This document shows, piece by piece, positions 1 through 7,297 of a stretch of 33,017 nucleotides of DNA. Made by a program: the position numbers and the translations under genes. The stretch's first letter is position 1; every line of letters starts with the position of its first letter. The notes beneath the pieces were generated by a model that made no database searches, had not been told where the DNA came from, and saw only the letters and a program-made list of their open reading frames with translations. The DNA is from Candidatus Brocadiaceae bacterium (GTDB lineage Bacteria > Planctomycetota > Brocadiia > Brocadiales > Bathyanammoxibiaceae), in assembly GCA_030018855.1 (NCBI GenBank), contig JASEHG010000002.1, positions 1 through 33,017 of the forward strand, read 5' to 3'.

Positions 1-392
1 AGGCTGGCCCTATGCCTGAGGAGTTCCTTTTGGAGCCAGGTTTCCCTGTCCGGGATATAGGCCTCTGGCAGTAGGTTAGTCCTGAGGAGATGGGCCAGGA
101 CAGTAGAGTCAATCTTATCGGTCTTTACCCTGGCAGAGGCGATGGCCTTGACCCTCTTGGGGTGGGCAAGGTGGACGTTTATGTCCAGGCTGTCAAGGAG
201 TTCGTAGAGCCAGTACCAGCTAGGGCCTGCCTCCATGGCGAGTTCCTTTAGCTCACTGCCGATGGACTCTATGTACTCTGTTATTGAATCCTGGTCGTTA
301 GGGAGTTTGCCCTGAGATACTATTTTGCCTTGTTCATCCATAACTGTAACGTATGAAAATTTCTTGTGTAGGTCTAAACCAGCATATAACAT
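1..392 (-). CDS. IS110-family transposase/recombinase, N-terminal part (truncated by window edge)
   Basis: Manual minus-strand translation from ATG at 392: MLYAGLDLHKKFSYVTVMDEQGKIVSQGKLPNDQDSITEYIESIGSELKELAMEAGPSWYWLYELLDSLDINVHLAHPKRVKAIASARVKTDKIDSTVLAHLLRTNLLPEAYIPDRETWLQKELLRHRAS; open to window edge. DLHKK, HPKRVKAIA..RVKTDKID and LAHLLR motifs fit the IS110 DEDD (RuvC-like) domain. Confidence 0.93.
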   Translation of the reverse strand, partial: MLYAGLDLHKKFSYVTVMDEQGKIVSQGKLPNDQDSITEYIESIGSELKELAMEAGPSWYWLYELLDSLDINVHLAHPKRVKAIASARVKTDKIDSTVLAHLLRTNLLPEAYIPDRETWLQKELLRHRAS

Positions 393-393
393 T

Positions 394-526
394 GGCTATG
401 CCTCCTGTAAAGAGTTTCAACCCCTCTGACCTACAGAATTTACCCTGTAGGTCAGCAGGAGGCTAGCCTTTTCATGACATCAGATATGGATAGGGGCAAA
501 GTCACTTTTCCAGAGCTCTCTTTATT
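394..526 (-). ncRNA. Candidate IS110 bridge RNA / structured 5' noncoding end of the IS110 element
   Basis: Noncoding region directly upstream of the recombinase ATG. Nested inverted repeats 394-407/456-468 (13 bp with one bulged base) and 426-436/445-455 (11 bp perfect), with an 18-nt one-sided internal loop (408-425). A promoter-like element lies just upstream. Position matches that of bridge RNAs in IS110-group elements. Confidence 0.5.
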
Positions 527-528
527 AA

Positions 529-556
529 ATTATAACATCAAGAAAGCGTTTTGCAA
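529..556 (-). promoter_or_regulatory. Sigma70-like promoter reading toward the IS110 gene
   Basis: Minus strand TTGCAA (556-551), 16-nt spacer, TATAAT (534-529), with extended -10 TGT directly before it (TGTTATAAT). Confidence 0.5.
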
Positions 557-571
557 CTGATATTCAGTTGC
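553..571. repeat. Perfect inverted repeat (hairpin)
   Basis: GCAACTGA-tat-TCAGTTGC, 8-bp stem and 3-nt loop; an alternative outer pairing GAAAGC (542-547)/GCTTTC (570-575) is possible. Confidence 0.7.
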
Positions 572-601
572 TTTCCCTGAGACATCTTACTGGGTCAGCC
601 C

Positions 602-644
602 CTCCTTGAGTGTCTTGCCTCTTCACCCAGACAGACTCCAGGAG
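602..644. repeat. Imperfect inverted repeat just downstream of the last operon gene
   Basis: ctcct/aggag, gagt/actc and gtct/agac arms (602-615 with 629-644) with small bulges and a 13-nt loop; no U-tract after it on the minus strand. Confidence 0.45.
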
Positions 645-645
645 A

Positions 646-1095
646 TTAGTCCCTTGTCTTCTTCGCATACAGGGCAATTATCTCTTCCTGTTCGGGGGTC
701 TCAATAGAGCCTGGCCTCTTGCGTCTGACCTCTTCAATGGCCCGCCGGGCCGAGTAACCCTTGTACACCAGATAGCAGGCCAGCATGGTACCCGTCCTGC
801 CTATACCTGCTCCGCAATGGACCACCAGTTTCTTGCCTGCTCCGCAGACCTTTGTGGCAAACCTCACGAACTCGTCTATCTGTTCCAGGGAGGGGGCGGT
901 AAGGTCTTCTACGGGGACGTGTTTATACTCAAAACCAAACTCTTCTATTAATGCCTTTTGGAGGGGATATTCAGTAAGCGAGACGATGGCATCTATGCCC
1001 AATTCCCTCAGGAACTCAAAGTCTGGCACGGCGGAGGCTGGCCTTGCCATGCCTGCTATCTCATTGGGGAGGAGCCAACTGAAATTCCTGGGCAT
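646..1095 (-). CDS. Dual-specificity protein phosphatase, DUSP23/VHZ-like
   Basis: PTP signature VHCGAGIGRTG; N-terminus PRNFSWLLPNEIAGMARP resembles DUSP23-type phosphatases. Confidence 0.85.
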   Translation of the reverse strand: MPRNFSWLLPNEIAGMARPASAVPDFEFLRELGIDAIVSLTEYPLQKALIEEFGFEYKHVPVEDLTAPSLEQIDEFVRFATKVCGAGKKLVVHCGAGIGRTGTMLACYLVYKGYSARRAIEEVRRKRPGSIETPEQEEIIALYAKKTRD

Positions 1096-1123
1096 AAGTC
1101 TACAGTAGGGGCCAGAAGAAAAA

Positions 1124-1189
1124 AGAATACAGAATTCAGTAGTCAGAATTCAGAATATTCTGTATTCTAAATCCTGTATTCTGTATTCT
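1124..1189. repeat. Intergenic AT-rich palindromic/direct repeat cluster
   Basis: Three copies of CTGTATTCT (1160-1168, 1174-1182, 1181-1189), inverted copy AGAATACAG (1124-1132), perfect palindrome CAGAATATTCTG (1151-1162), two AGAATTCAG units. Confidence 0.75.
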
Positions 1190-1194
1190 AAATT

Positions 1195-1620
1195 CTAACC
1201 CTTAATCTCTTCTAAAACCTTTAGGACTTCCTTACGGAGACCTTCTATCTCTCCTTCTTTGTACCGTCCCTGCCTCCAACCAAAGGAGAACCCGTCCCTT
1301 CGGTATCGGGGTATTATGTGTATATGCACGTGGGGGACGGTCTGGCCTGCGCAGGGTTTGTTGGTCTGGAAGAGATTCAACCCCTCCGCCTTTGTTACAT
1401 GGGCTATAGCCCTGGCAAGCGGAGGCACCACCTCCATAAGTCTACCCAGTTCCTTCCCCGGTATGTCCATAACCGTCTCGTAGTGCTTCTTTGGAACGAC
1501 CAGGGTGTGGCCAGGATTCAGGGGATTGATGTCTAGAAACGAGACCTTTTCATCGTCTTCCAGGAGTTTGCAGGCAGGTAGCTCACCACGGACAATCCTG
1601 CAGAAGACGCACTCCGTCAT
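1195..1620 (-). CDS. HIT family (histidine triad) hydrolase
   Basis: HVHIHIIPR triad, CVFCRIV N-terminus, NPGHTLVVPKKH. Confidence 0.95.
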   Translation of the reverse strand: MTECVFCRIVRGELPACKLLEDDEKVSFLDINPLNPGHTLVVPKKHYETVMDIPGKELGRLMEVVPPLARAIAHVTKAEGLNLFQTNKPCAGQTVPHVHIHIIPRYRRDGFSFGWRQGRYKEGEIEGLRKEVLKVLEEIKG

Positions 1621-2213
1621 CCCTTCTTTTCTTCCTGTCTGGAGGTGGTGGAGGTTTCTGCCTTTTTGGCCTCTGGCTTGGGCGCCTCTTTTACTACCTC
1701 ACCGGCCCCTTCCACCAGCTCAAGGAGGGCTAGAGGTGCGTTATCGCCCAGGCGGTGGCCCACCAGACGTACTTTTCTCTCCTGCCCTTCCATCTTATAG
1801 TTCAATACTGGTATCTGCCCTATCTTGCTCCCGGTCAATATGCCCAGACGGCTGCCGCCCAGTCTCATTATCCTGGTGTATCCCCCGTTCCTGTTGAGGA
1901 ACCTCTCGGCGATACATCCCTTCTCCCGCCACTGGCCCTCGCCTACCAGCTTCTGGGTCAATGCCTTATCCTGGAGCTGGGAGAGTATCTCCCGGTAGTA
2001 GTGGACATAAGCAGGTCTATCCGTCCCTTTTCTGCCAAAGGCCTTTCTGGCAAGGGTGATGAGCCTTTCCACAAAGGGCCTGATTTCCTTTGCCTTGGTA
2101 ACGGTGGTAATTATCCTGCCGTGGGTGAAGAGGGCCTTGGCCAGGTTACGGCGCAGGGCCAACCTGTGGCTGGAGGTCCTTCCGAGGTGTCTCCCTGTCT
2201 TCTGGTGTCTCAT
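1617..2213 (-). CDS. rplQ: 50S ribosomal protein L17 (start trimmed to MRHQKTGRHLGR)
   Basis: MRHQKTGRHLGRTSSHRLALRRNLAKALFTHGRIITTVTKAKEIRPFVERLITLA; position after rpoA. Confidence 0.96.
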   Translation of the reverse strand: MRHQKTGRHLGRTSSHRLALRRNLAKALFTHGRIITTVTKAKEIRPFVERLITLARKAFGRKGTDRPAYVHYYREILSQLQDKALTQKLVGEGQWREKGCIAERFLNRNGGYTRIMRLGGSRLGILTGSKIGQIPVLNYKMEGQERKVRLVGHRLGDNAPLALLELVEGAGEVVKEAPKPEAKKAETSTTSRQEEKKG

Positions 2214-3226
2214 CAGGACTTTCCTCCTACTTCTGCCTTCTTCATCCCCAGAGTCAGTCCCCATTGGGCAAGCTTCTTCTTTATCTCATTGAGGGTGGTC
2301 TTGCCAAAGTTTCTGACCTCCAGGAGTTCTTCCTCCGCCATGCTCGCCAGTTCGTCCACGGTCTTGATATTAGCGGCTTCCAGGCAGTTAGAGGCACGTA
2401 CGGAAAGATCCAATTCTGACACAGGCTTGTTAAGTTTGACCTCCAGTTCTCCGCGGGCCTCCTTCGGTGCATCTACCGCTCCCGGGGCAAGCTTACGGTC
2501 GCCCATCGGCAGTTCCCTGCCTAGCTCAAAGTACTGTACAAAGGGTGTCAGGTGCTTTCTGAGTATCTTTGCCGCCTCTACCAGGGCCATTTCCGGACCT
2601 ATCACGCCGTTGGTCCATATCTCCATTACCAACCTATCGTAATTGGTCCGCCTACCTACCCTGGTATCTTCCGTGTAATACTTTACGTTCCTTACCGGAG
2701 AGAACACCGAATCTATTGCAATGAGGCCTATCTCGGCCTCTTCTGGCTCATTCTCTTCAGCGGTAACATAACCCCTCCCTTTCTTTACCTCCATCTCCGT
2801 AACAAAGCCCTTGTCTTCCGAAAGGGTGACTATATGCTGTTCGGGGTTGATTATCTCTACGGCACCACCCGTGGTGATATCCTTGGCCCTTATCGCTCCT
2901 TTTTTATTGGCTTCTATGCGGATCTTTTGGGGCTGGTCGTCCAGCAGTTTCAGCACCAGGGACTTGATGTTAAGGATAATGTCTGTGGTGTCCTCTACCA
3001 CTCCGGGGATAGTGCTGAACTCATGCTTCACCCCCTTAATCTTTACAGAGGTAACGGCACTACCTTCCAGGCTGTTCAATAGCACCCTTCGTAAGGAATT
3101 ACCGATAGTAACCCCGTAACCCCTCTCAAAAGGCTCAATTATGAACTTGCCGTAGGTATTGCTAAGGGTTTTCTGGTCGACGGTGATGCGAGTCGGCAGT
3201 TCAAAACCCCTCCACCGAATTCGCAT
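2213..3226 (-). CDS. rpoA: DNA-directed RNA polymerase subunit alpha
   Basis: MRIRWRGFELPTRITVDQKTLSNTYGKFIIEPFERGYGVTIGNSLRRVLL; alpha-CTD at C-terminus; GGAGG seven nt before ATG at 3226 supports this start over 3259. Confidence 0.96.
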   Translation of the reverse strand: MRIRWRGFELPTRITVDQKTLSNTYGKFIIEPFERGYGVTIGNSLRRVLLNSLEGSAVTSVKIKGVKHEFSTIPGVVEDTTDIILNIKSLVLKLLDDQPQKIRIEANKKGAIRAKDITTGGAVEIINPEQHIVTLSEDKGFVTEMEVKKGRGYVTAEENEPEEAEIGLIAIDSVFSPVRNVKYYTEDTRVGRRTNYDRLVMEIWTNGVIGPEMALVEAAKILRKHLTPFVQYFELGRELPMGDRKLAPGAVDAPKEARGELEVKLNKPVSELDLSVRASNCLEAANIKTVDELASMAEEELLEVRNFGKTTLNEIKKKLAQWGLTLGMKKAEVGGKS

Positions 3227-3289
3227 ATACTTACCTCCCCTCTGACTCTTCCAGGCCATCGTGTAGCCTGAAGTCTTTGTCTGTTTTGT

Positions 3290-3919
3290 TTATCTGGAAC
3301 AGAGTTCTACTACTAATTGTTCTTGTACGGGCGAAGAGGTCTCTTCCCTCGTGGGGAAACGGAGTACCTTTGCCTGTGGAGTATCCTTATCAAGTTCTAA
3401 CCATGCCGAATTGAACCGAGTGGCATAGCTCGCCAGGTTGGTCTTTATCAATTCCTGGCTCCTTGGGTGCTGGTAGGGTGTGATGATGTCTCCCACCTTC
3501 ACAAGGTAGGAGGGTACGTCCACCCTCTTTCCACTGACCACTATATGTCCGTGATGAATAAGTTGGCGGGCCTGTTTCCTGGAAGCGGCGTAGCCCAGCA
3601 GATAAGCAACGTTGTCCAACCTCCCTTCCAACAATACCAGGAGGTTCTCCCCGGTATGACCCTTCCGCCTCTCGGCCTCATGGAATAGCCTCAAAAACTG
3701 TCCTTCTAATATCCCATAAAACCTTTTGATCTTCTGTTTCTCCCTGAACTGCACCCCATATTTTGACATCTTCTTCCCACCCCTCCAGTAGTGCATCCCA
3801 GGGGCGGTCTTCCTCTTGGTAACGGGACACTTAGCTGAAAAACAACGGGTACCTTTCAGGTAGAGCTTTATCCCTTCCCTCCTGCACAACCTGCAAGATG
3901 GCCCTAACAGTCTGCTCAT
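3290..3919 (-). CDS. rpsD: 30S ribosomal protein S4 (zinc-type, Cys-containing N-terminus)
   Basis: CRLCRREGIKLYLKGTRCFSAKCPVTKR, S4 RNA-binding domain RLDNVAYLLGYAASRKQARQLIHHGHIVV. Confidence 0.96.
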   Translation of the reverse strand: MSRLLGPSCRLCRREGIKLYLKGTRCFSAKCPVTKRKTAPGMHYWRGGKKMSKYGVQFREKQKIKRFYGILEGQFLRLFHEAERRKGHTGENLLVLLEGRLDNVAYLLGYAASRKQARQLIHHGHIVVSGKRVDVPSYLVKVGDIITPYQHPRSQELIKTNLASYATRFNSAWLELDKDTPQAKVLRFPTREETSSPVQEQLVVELCSR

Positions 3920-3926
3920 GTATGCC

Positions 3927-4301
3927 CTATACCCTCCTTTTCTTCCTGGGACGACATCCGTTGTGTGGGAGCGGGGTCACGTCTTCAATAGATTTCACGC
4001 TAAGCCCGGCAGACTGGAGGGCTGTGATGGCTGACTCCCTTCCCGAACCTGGCCCTTTTACCCTGACCTCCAACTCCTGGATTCCCATCTTTCTGGCCTT
4101 GTCTGCAACGCTCTCCGCCGCCCGCGTGGCGGCAAAGGGCGTACTCTTCCTGGAGCCTTTAAACCCCACAGTCCCGGCGCTCGCCCAGCACAGAGACTCT
4201 CCATTGAGGTCTGTAATATTGATGTAAGTATTGTTAAAAGTAGCCTTTATATAGGCAATCGCCCTGTTAACATTACGTCTTACCTTTTTAACTTTGGCCA
4301 T
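3927..4301 (-). CDS. rpsK: 30S ribosomal protein S11
   Basis: [20 protein letters not shown]...[19 protein letters not shown]...[18 protein letters not shown]. Confidence 0.97.
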   Translation of the reverse strand: MAKVKKVRRNVNRAIAYIKATFNNTYINITDLNGESLCWASAGTVGFKGSRKSTPFAATRAAESVADKARKMGIQELEVRVKGPGSGRESAITALQSAGLSVKSIEDVTPLPHNGCRPRKKRRV

Positions 4302-5137
4302 TAGTCTTTATCTCCACCGAAGAGCCCTGGTAAAAGTCCCTCTAAGGGAGAATGCACCCCCAGGAGATTGCTCAGTTCTTTATAACCTCCTACGCCCTTC
4401 TTACTGGAACGGGTCTTCCTGGCGGTGAGCACTAAATTCTTAGGGGTCACCGTTGGGGGTACTATCTCGTGCATCTCTACATAATAACCGGCCCCTCGCA
4501 GTACCTGGGCCCTTATGGCCTCCGTCAGGAGGTCCGCAAACCTGTACCTCAGGAGGCCAAACTCTGTCAGCCTCTCCAGGGGCTGAGGGGACCTTATCTG
4601 TCCCCTAATCTGATTCTGACAGCATGGCACCACCATGATATACCTTGCCCCTAACTGGATGCCCCTGGCTATTGCCTCATCAGTTGCCGTATCACAGGCA
4701 TGTAAGGCCAGCACCATGTCCACATTAGTCGGTGGCACAAATTCACACGTCCTACCCTGCCAGAAGGACATATTCTCATAGCCCAAGAAAGCAGCCATGG
4801 TCTTACACCTCTCTATAAGGACTTCAGAGGTGTCCACGCCGTAGAAAGTGGCCTCTAGACCATACATCTCCCTCAAGAGATAGTTAAGGACAAAGGCAAG
4901 GTACGACTTCCCGCAAGAGCAGTCCAGGCACACCAGGCCCTCTTTCAAGAGTTCGGGGGACATCTTGAAGATGTGGCTGGAAAAGCCTACTACCTCCTGG
5001 AATTTCTTGGTCCCGCTCTGGTACAACTGTCCATCGGGACCTGCCCAGCCCAGGGTACGGAGTAGTCTTCCTGCGGAATACAAGAGTTCTTGTATCCTGC
5101 CCTCTTCCGATCCAGTCCTTTCTAGAGCAAATGGCAT
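4301..5137 (-). CDS. Class I SAM-dependent methyltransferase, Methyltransf_32 (PF13679)-like, embedded in alpha operon
   Basis: [21 protein letters not shown] (motif I-like), [51 protein letters not shown], typical of this family; overlaps rpsK start as TAATG. Confidence 0.8.
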   Translation of the reverse strand: MPFALERTGSEEGRIQELLYSAGRLLRTLGWAGPDGQLYQSGTKKFQEVVGFSSHIFKMSPELLKEGLVCLDCSCGKSYLAFVLNYLLREMYGLEATFYGVDTSEVLIERCKTMAAFLGYENMSFWQGRTCEFVPPTNVDMVLALHACDTATDEAIARGIQLGARYIMVVPCCQNQIRGQIRSPQPLERLTEFGLLRYRFADLLTEAIRAQVLRGAGYYVEMHEIVPPTVTPKNLVLTARKTRSSKKGVGGYKELSNLLGVHSPLEGLLPGLFGGDKD

Positions 5138-5138
5138 G

Positions 5139-5516
5139 TTAGGCCCTTTCTATCTTCCTTCCAGCTACGGTCTTCTTGCGACCCTTCCTCGTACGGGCAT
5201 TGGTCCGCGTGCGTTGACCTCTGACCGGGAGTCCCACCTTGTGTCTATACCCCCTGTAGCAGCCCAGACTCCTTAAGAGGGCAATATTCTGGGTCTCCTG
5301 CCTGCGGAGGGCGCCTTCGGTCGTGTAATTCTTCTCTATGTAGGAGGCCAGGGTGCTGAGCTGGTCCTCGTGAAGGTCCTTGGCCCGGATGTTCTCGTCA
5401 ATACCTACCGCCTTCAGTATCTTCTGGGAGAGGGCCTTCCCTATCCCATAAATGTACGTAAGGGCTATGACCATCCTCTTGTTGGCTGGTATGTCTACTC
5501 CAGCAATCCTGGGCAT
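5139..5516 (-). CDS. rpsM: 30S ribosomal protein S13
   Basis: [34 protein letters not shown]...[14 protein letters not shown]. Confidence 0.97.
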   Translation of the reverse strand: MPRIAGVDIPANKRMVIALTYIYGIGKALSQKILKAVGIDENIRAKDLHEDQLSTLASYIEKNYTTEGALRRQETQNIALLRSLGCYRGYRHKVGLPVRGQRTRTNARTRKGRKKTVAGRKIERA

Positions 5517-5532
5517 CTAGAGAATACCTCCT

Positions 5533-5646
5533 TTAACCCTGCCTCTGTTTGTGTCTGGGGTTATCGCATATTACCCTAACGACGTTCTTACGCCTTACTA
5601 TCTTACATTTTTCACAAATACGCTTTACCGAGGCCCTTACCTTCAT
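5533..5646 (-). CDS. rpmJ: 50S ribosomal protein L36 (zinc type)
   Basis: Manual translation, not in ORF track: [37 protein letters not shown]. Confidence 0.96.
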   Translation of the reverse strand: MKVRASVKRICEKCKIVRRKNVVRVICDNPRHKQRQG

Positions 5647-5660
5647 CCTATGGACTCCTC

Positions 5661-5879
5661 TTAGACCTGTCTGTAGACAATCCTGCCCCTCTCCAGGTCA
5701 TAAGGCGACATCTCTATGGTCACTTTATCCCCGGGGAGTATCCGTATGAAGTGCATCCTCATCTTTCCGGAGACGTGGGCCAGCACCTGATGGCCGTTAG
5801 GCAGTTCCACCCTGAACATGGCGTTGGGAAGTGCCTCCCTTACCACAGCCTCCACCTTTATAGGTTCCTCCTTGGGCAT
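5661..5879 (-). CDS. infA: Translation initiation factor IF-1
   Basis: [59 protein letters not shown]. Confidence 0.97.
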   Translation of the reverse strand: MPKEEPIKVEAVVREALPNAMFRVELPNGHQVLAHVSGKMRMHFIRILPGDKVTIEMSPYDLERGRIVYRQV

Positions 5880-5880
5880 G

Positions 5881-6636
5881 TTACTCTACCGTAAGTACTT
5901 CCACCCCTGTATCGGTAACCACTACCGTGTGCTCAAAATGGGCAGAGAGCTTACGGTCCTTCGTCACCACCGTCCACTTATTCTCCATGACCTCGGTCTC
6001 ACCACTCCCCATGCATATCATGGGTTCTATTGCCAGGGTAGTCCCAGAGAGGAGGACGACGTCGTTGGCCAGGAGTTCTTCGCTTACATAATTAGGTACC
6101 TGGGGTTCCTCATGCATGCACCTACCTATCCCATGCCCGGCATAGTCCTTCACCACCGAATATTCATGGCCCTCTACGTACTCCTGGATGCAACCAGCAA
6201 CCCAGGAGAGCATAACCCCTGGTCTTATACCCTCAATGGCCTTATTGAGGGCCTTCTCGCATACCTCCATCAATCTCCTGGTCGCAGGGGGGACCTTGCC
6301 GATGGGTACCGTTATGGCACCATCAGCCATGTACTTCTTATATTCTACCCCCACGTCTATACTAAGGATATCTCCCTCCCTCAGTCTCCTGGGGCCTGGT
6401 ATCCCATGTACCACCTCTTCGTTTATTGAGGTACACGTACTCCTGGGATAACCCCTATAACCCTTGAATATGGGTGAGCCATGCTTTCCGCGTATATATC
6501 TTTCCATCTCCGTATCTATATAATCTGTAGTTACGTCACAGACAGCCAGTTCCCTGGCCAATCGCAAGGCGCCGGCCACAATCTTTCCTGCCTGTCGCAT
6601 AAGACCGACCTGCCTTGCACTCTTGCATTCTATCAT
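5881..6636 (-). CDS. map: Methionine aminopeptidase type I
   Basis: [50 protein letters not shown]. Confidence 0.97.
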   Translation of the reverse strand: MIECKSARQVGLMRQAGKIVAGALRLARELAVCDVTTDYIDTEMERYIRGKHGSPIFKGYRGYPRSTCTSINEEVVHGIPGPRRLREGDILSIDVGVEYKKYMADGAITVPIGKVPPATRRLMEVCEKALNKAIEGIRPGVMLSWVAGCIQEYVEGHEYSVVKDYAGHGIGRCMHEEPQVPNYVSEELLANDVVLLSGTTLAIEPMICMGSGETEVMENKWTVVTKDRKLSAHFEHTVVVTDTGVEVLTVE

Positions 6637-6637
6637 G

Positions 6638-7297
6638 CTACCTTTCCCTATTAAGCGAGTCCAGGGCCTTCGTCACCTCCTCGTAGACCTCCTTTACGTC
6701 CCTGTCGGCATTTATCTTTATGAGGAGGCCTTGCTTTTCGTAATAGTCAATGAGGTCTGCTGTCTGTTTTCTATAGACCTTTAACCTCTCCTTTGCCGTT
6801 TCTACCTTATCGTCTGGCCTCTGCTGGAGGGCCTTCCCACATTTATCGCACACCCCTGGTTTCTTGGGGGGCATGTAGTGTTGATGGTAGTTGCTCCCAC
6901 ATCCTGAACATATCCAGCGTCCAGTAAGTCTTGAGACAGCCGTCTCCTCCGAGACTGCAAAATAGAAGACCACATCCAATCTATCCTTTAGACCACTCAG
7001 GGTCTTATCCAGGGCCTTTGCCTGGTTTAGATTCCTGGGGAAACCGTCTAATAAAAAATTTTTACAGCATCCATTCTTACCGATACGTTCCGCTACTATA
7101 TCTACCACTACATCATCTGGCACCAATGCCCCTTTCTCCATATATTTCCTGGCCCGAAGGCCCACGGGGGTACCTGCATCAATGGCCCCCCTTAGCATCT
7201 CACCCGTAGAGATATGTTCCATACCTCTCTGCTTACTTAGCGTCTCGGCCTGGGTGCCCTTTCCCGCCCCCGGGGGTCCCAGAAATACTACGTTCAT
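6638..7297 (-). CDS. adk: Adenylate kinase (zinc-lid type)
   Basis: GPPGAGKGTQAE P-loop; lid CSGCGSNYHQHYMPPKKPGVCDKCG. Confidence 0.97.
   Translation of the reverse strand: MNVVFLGPPGAGKGTQAETLSKQRGMEHISTGEMLRGAIDAGTPVGLRARKYMEKGALVPDDVVVDIVAERIGKNGCCKNFLLDGFPRNLNQAKALDKTLSGLKDRLDVVFYFAVSEETAVSRLTGRWICSGCGSNYHQHYMPPKKPGVCDKCGKALQQRPDDKVETAKERLKVYRKQTADLIDYYEKQGLLIKINADRDVKEVYEEVTKALDSLNRER

Noticed and set aside
602-644. Rho-independent terminator after the phosphatase gene
   Set aside because: A hairpin is present, but no U-rich tract follows on the minus strand, so a terminator call is not supported.
1124-1189. CRISPR array
   Set aside because: Repeats are 9-mers that are directly adjacent or inverted, without regular spacers.
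1755-2642. Plus-strand 295-aa ORF
   Set aside because: Fully antisense to rplQ and rpoA; no recognisable domain; a shadow ORF from codon bias of the opposite strand.
5818-6429. Plus-strand 203-aa ORF
   Set aside because: Antisense to map and infA; composition typical of a shadow ORF.
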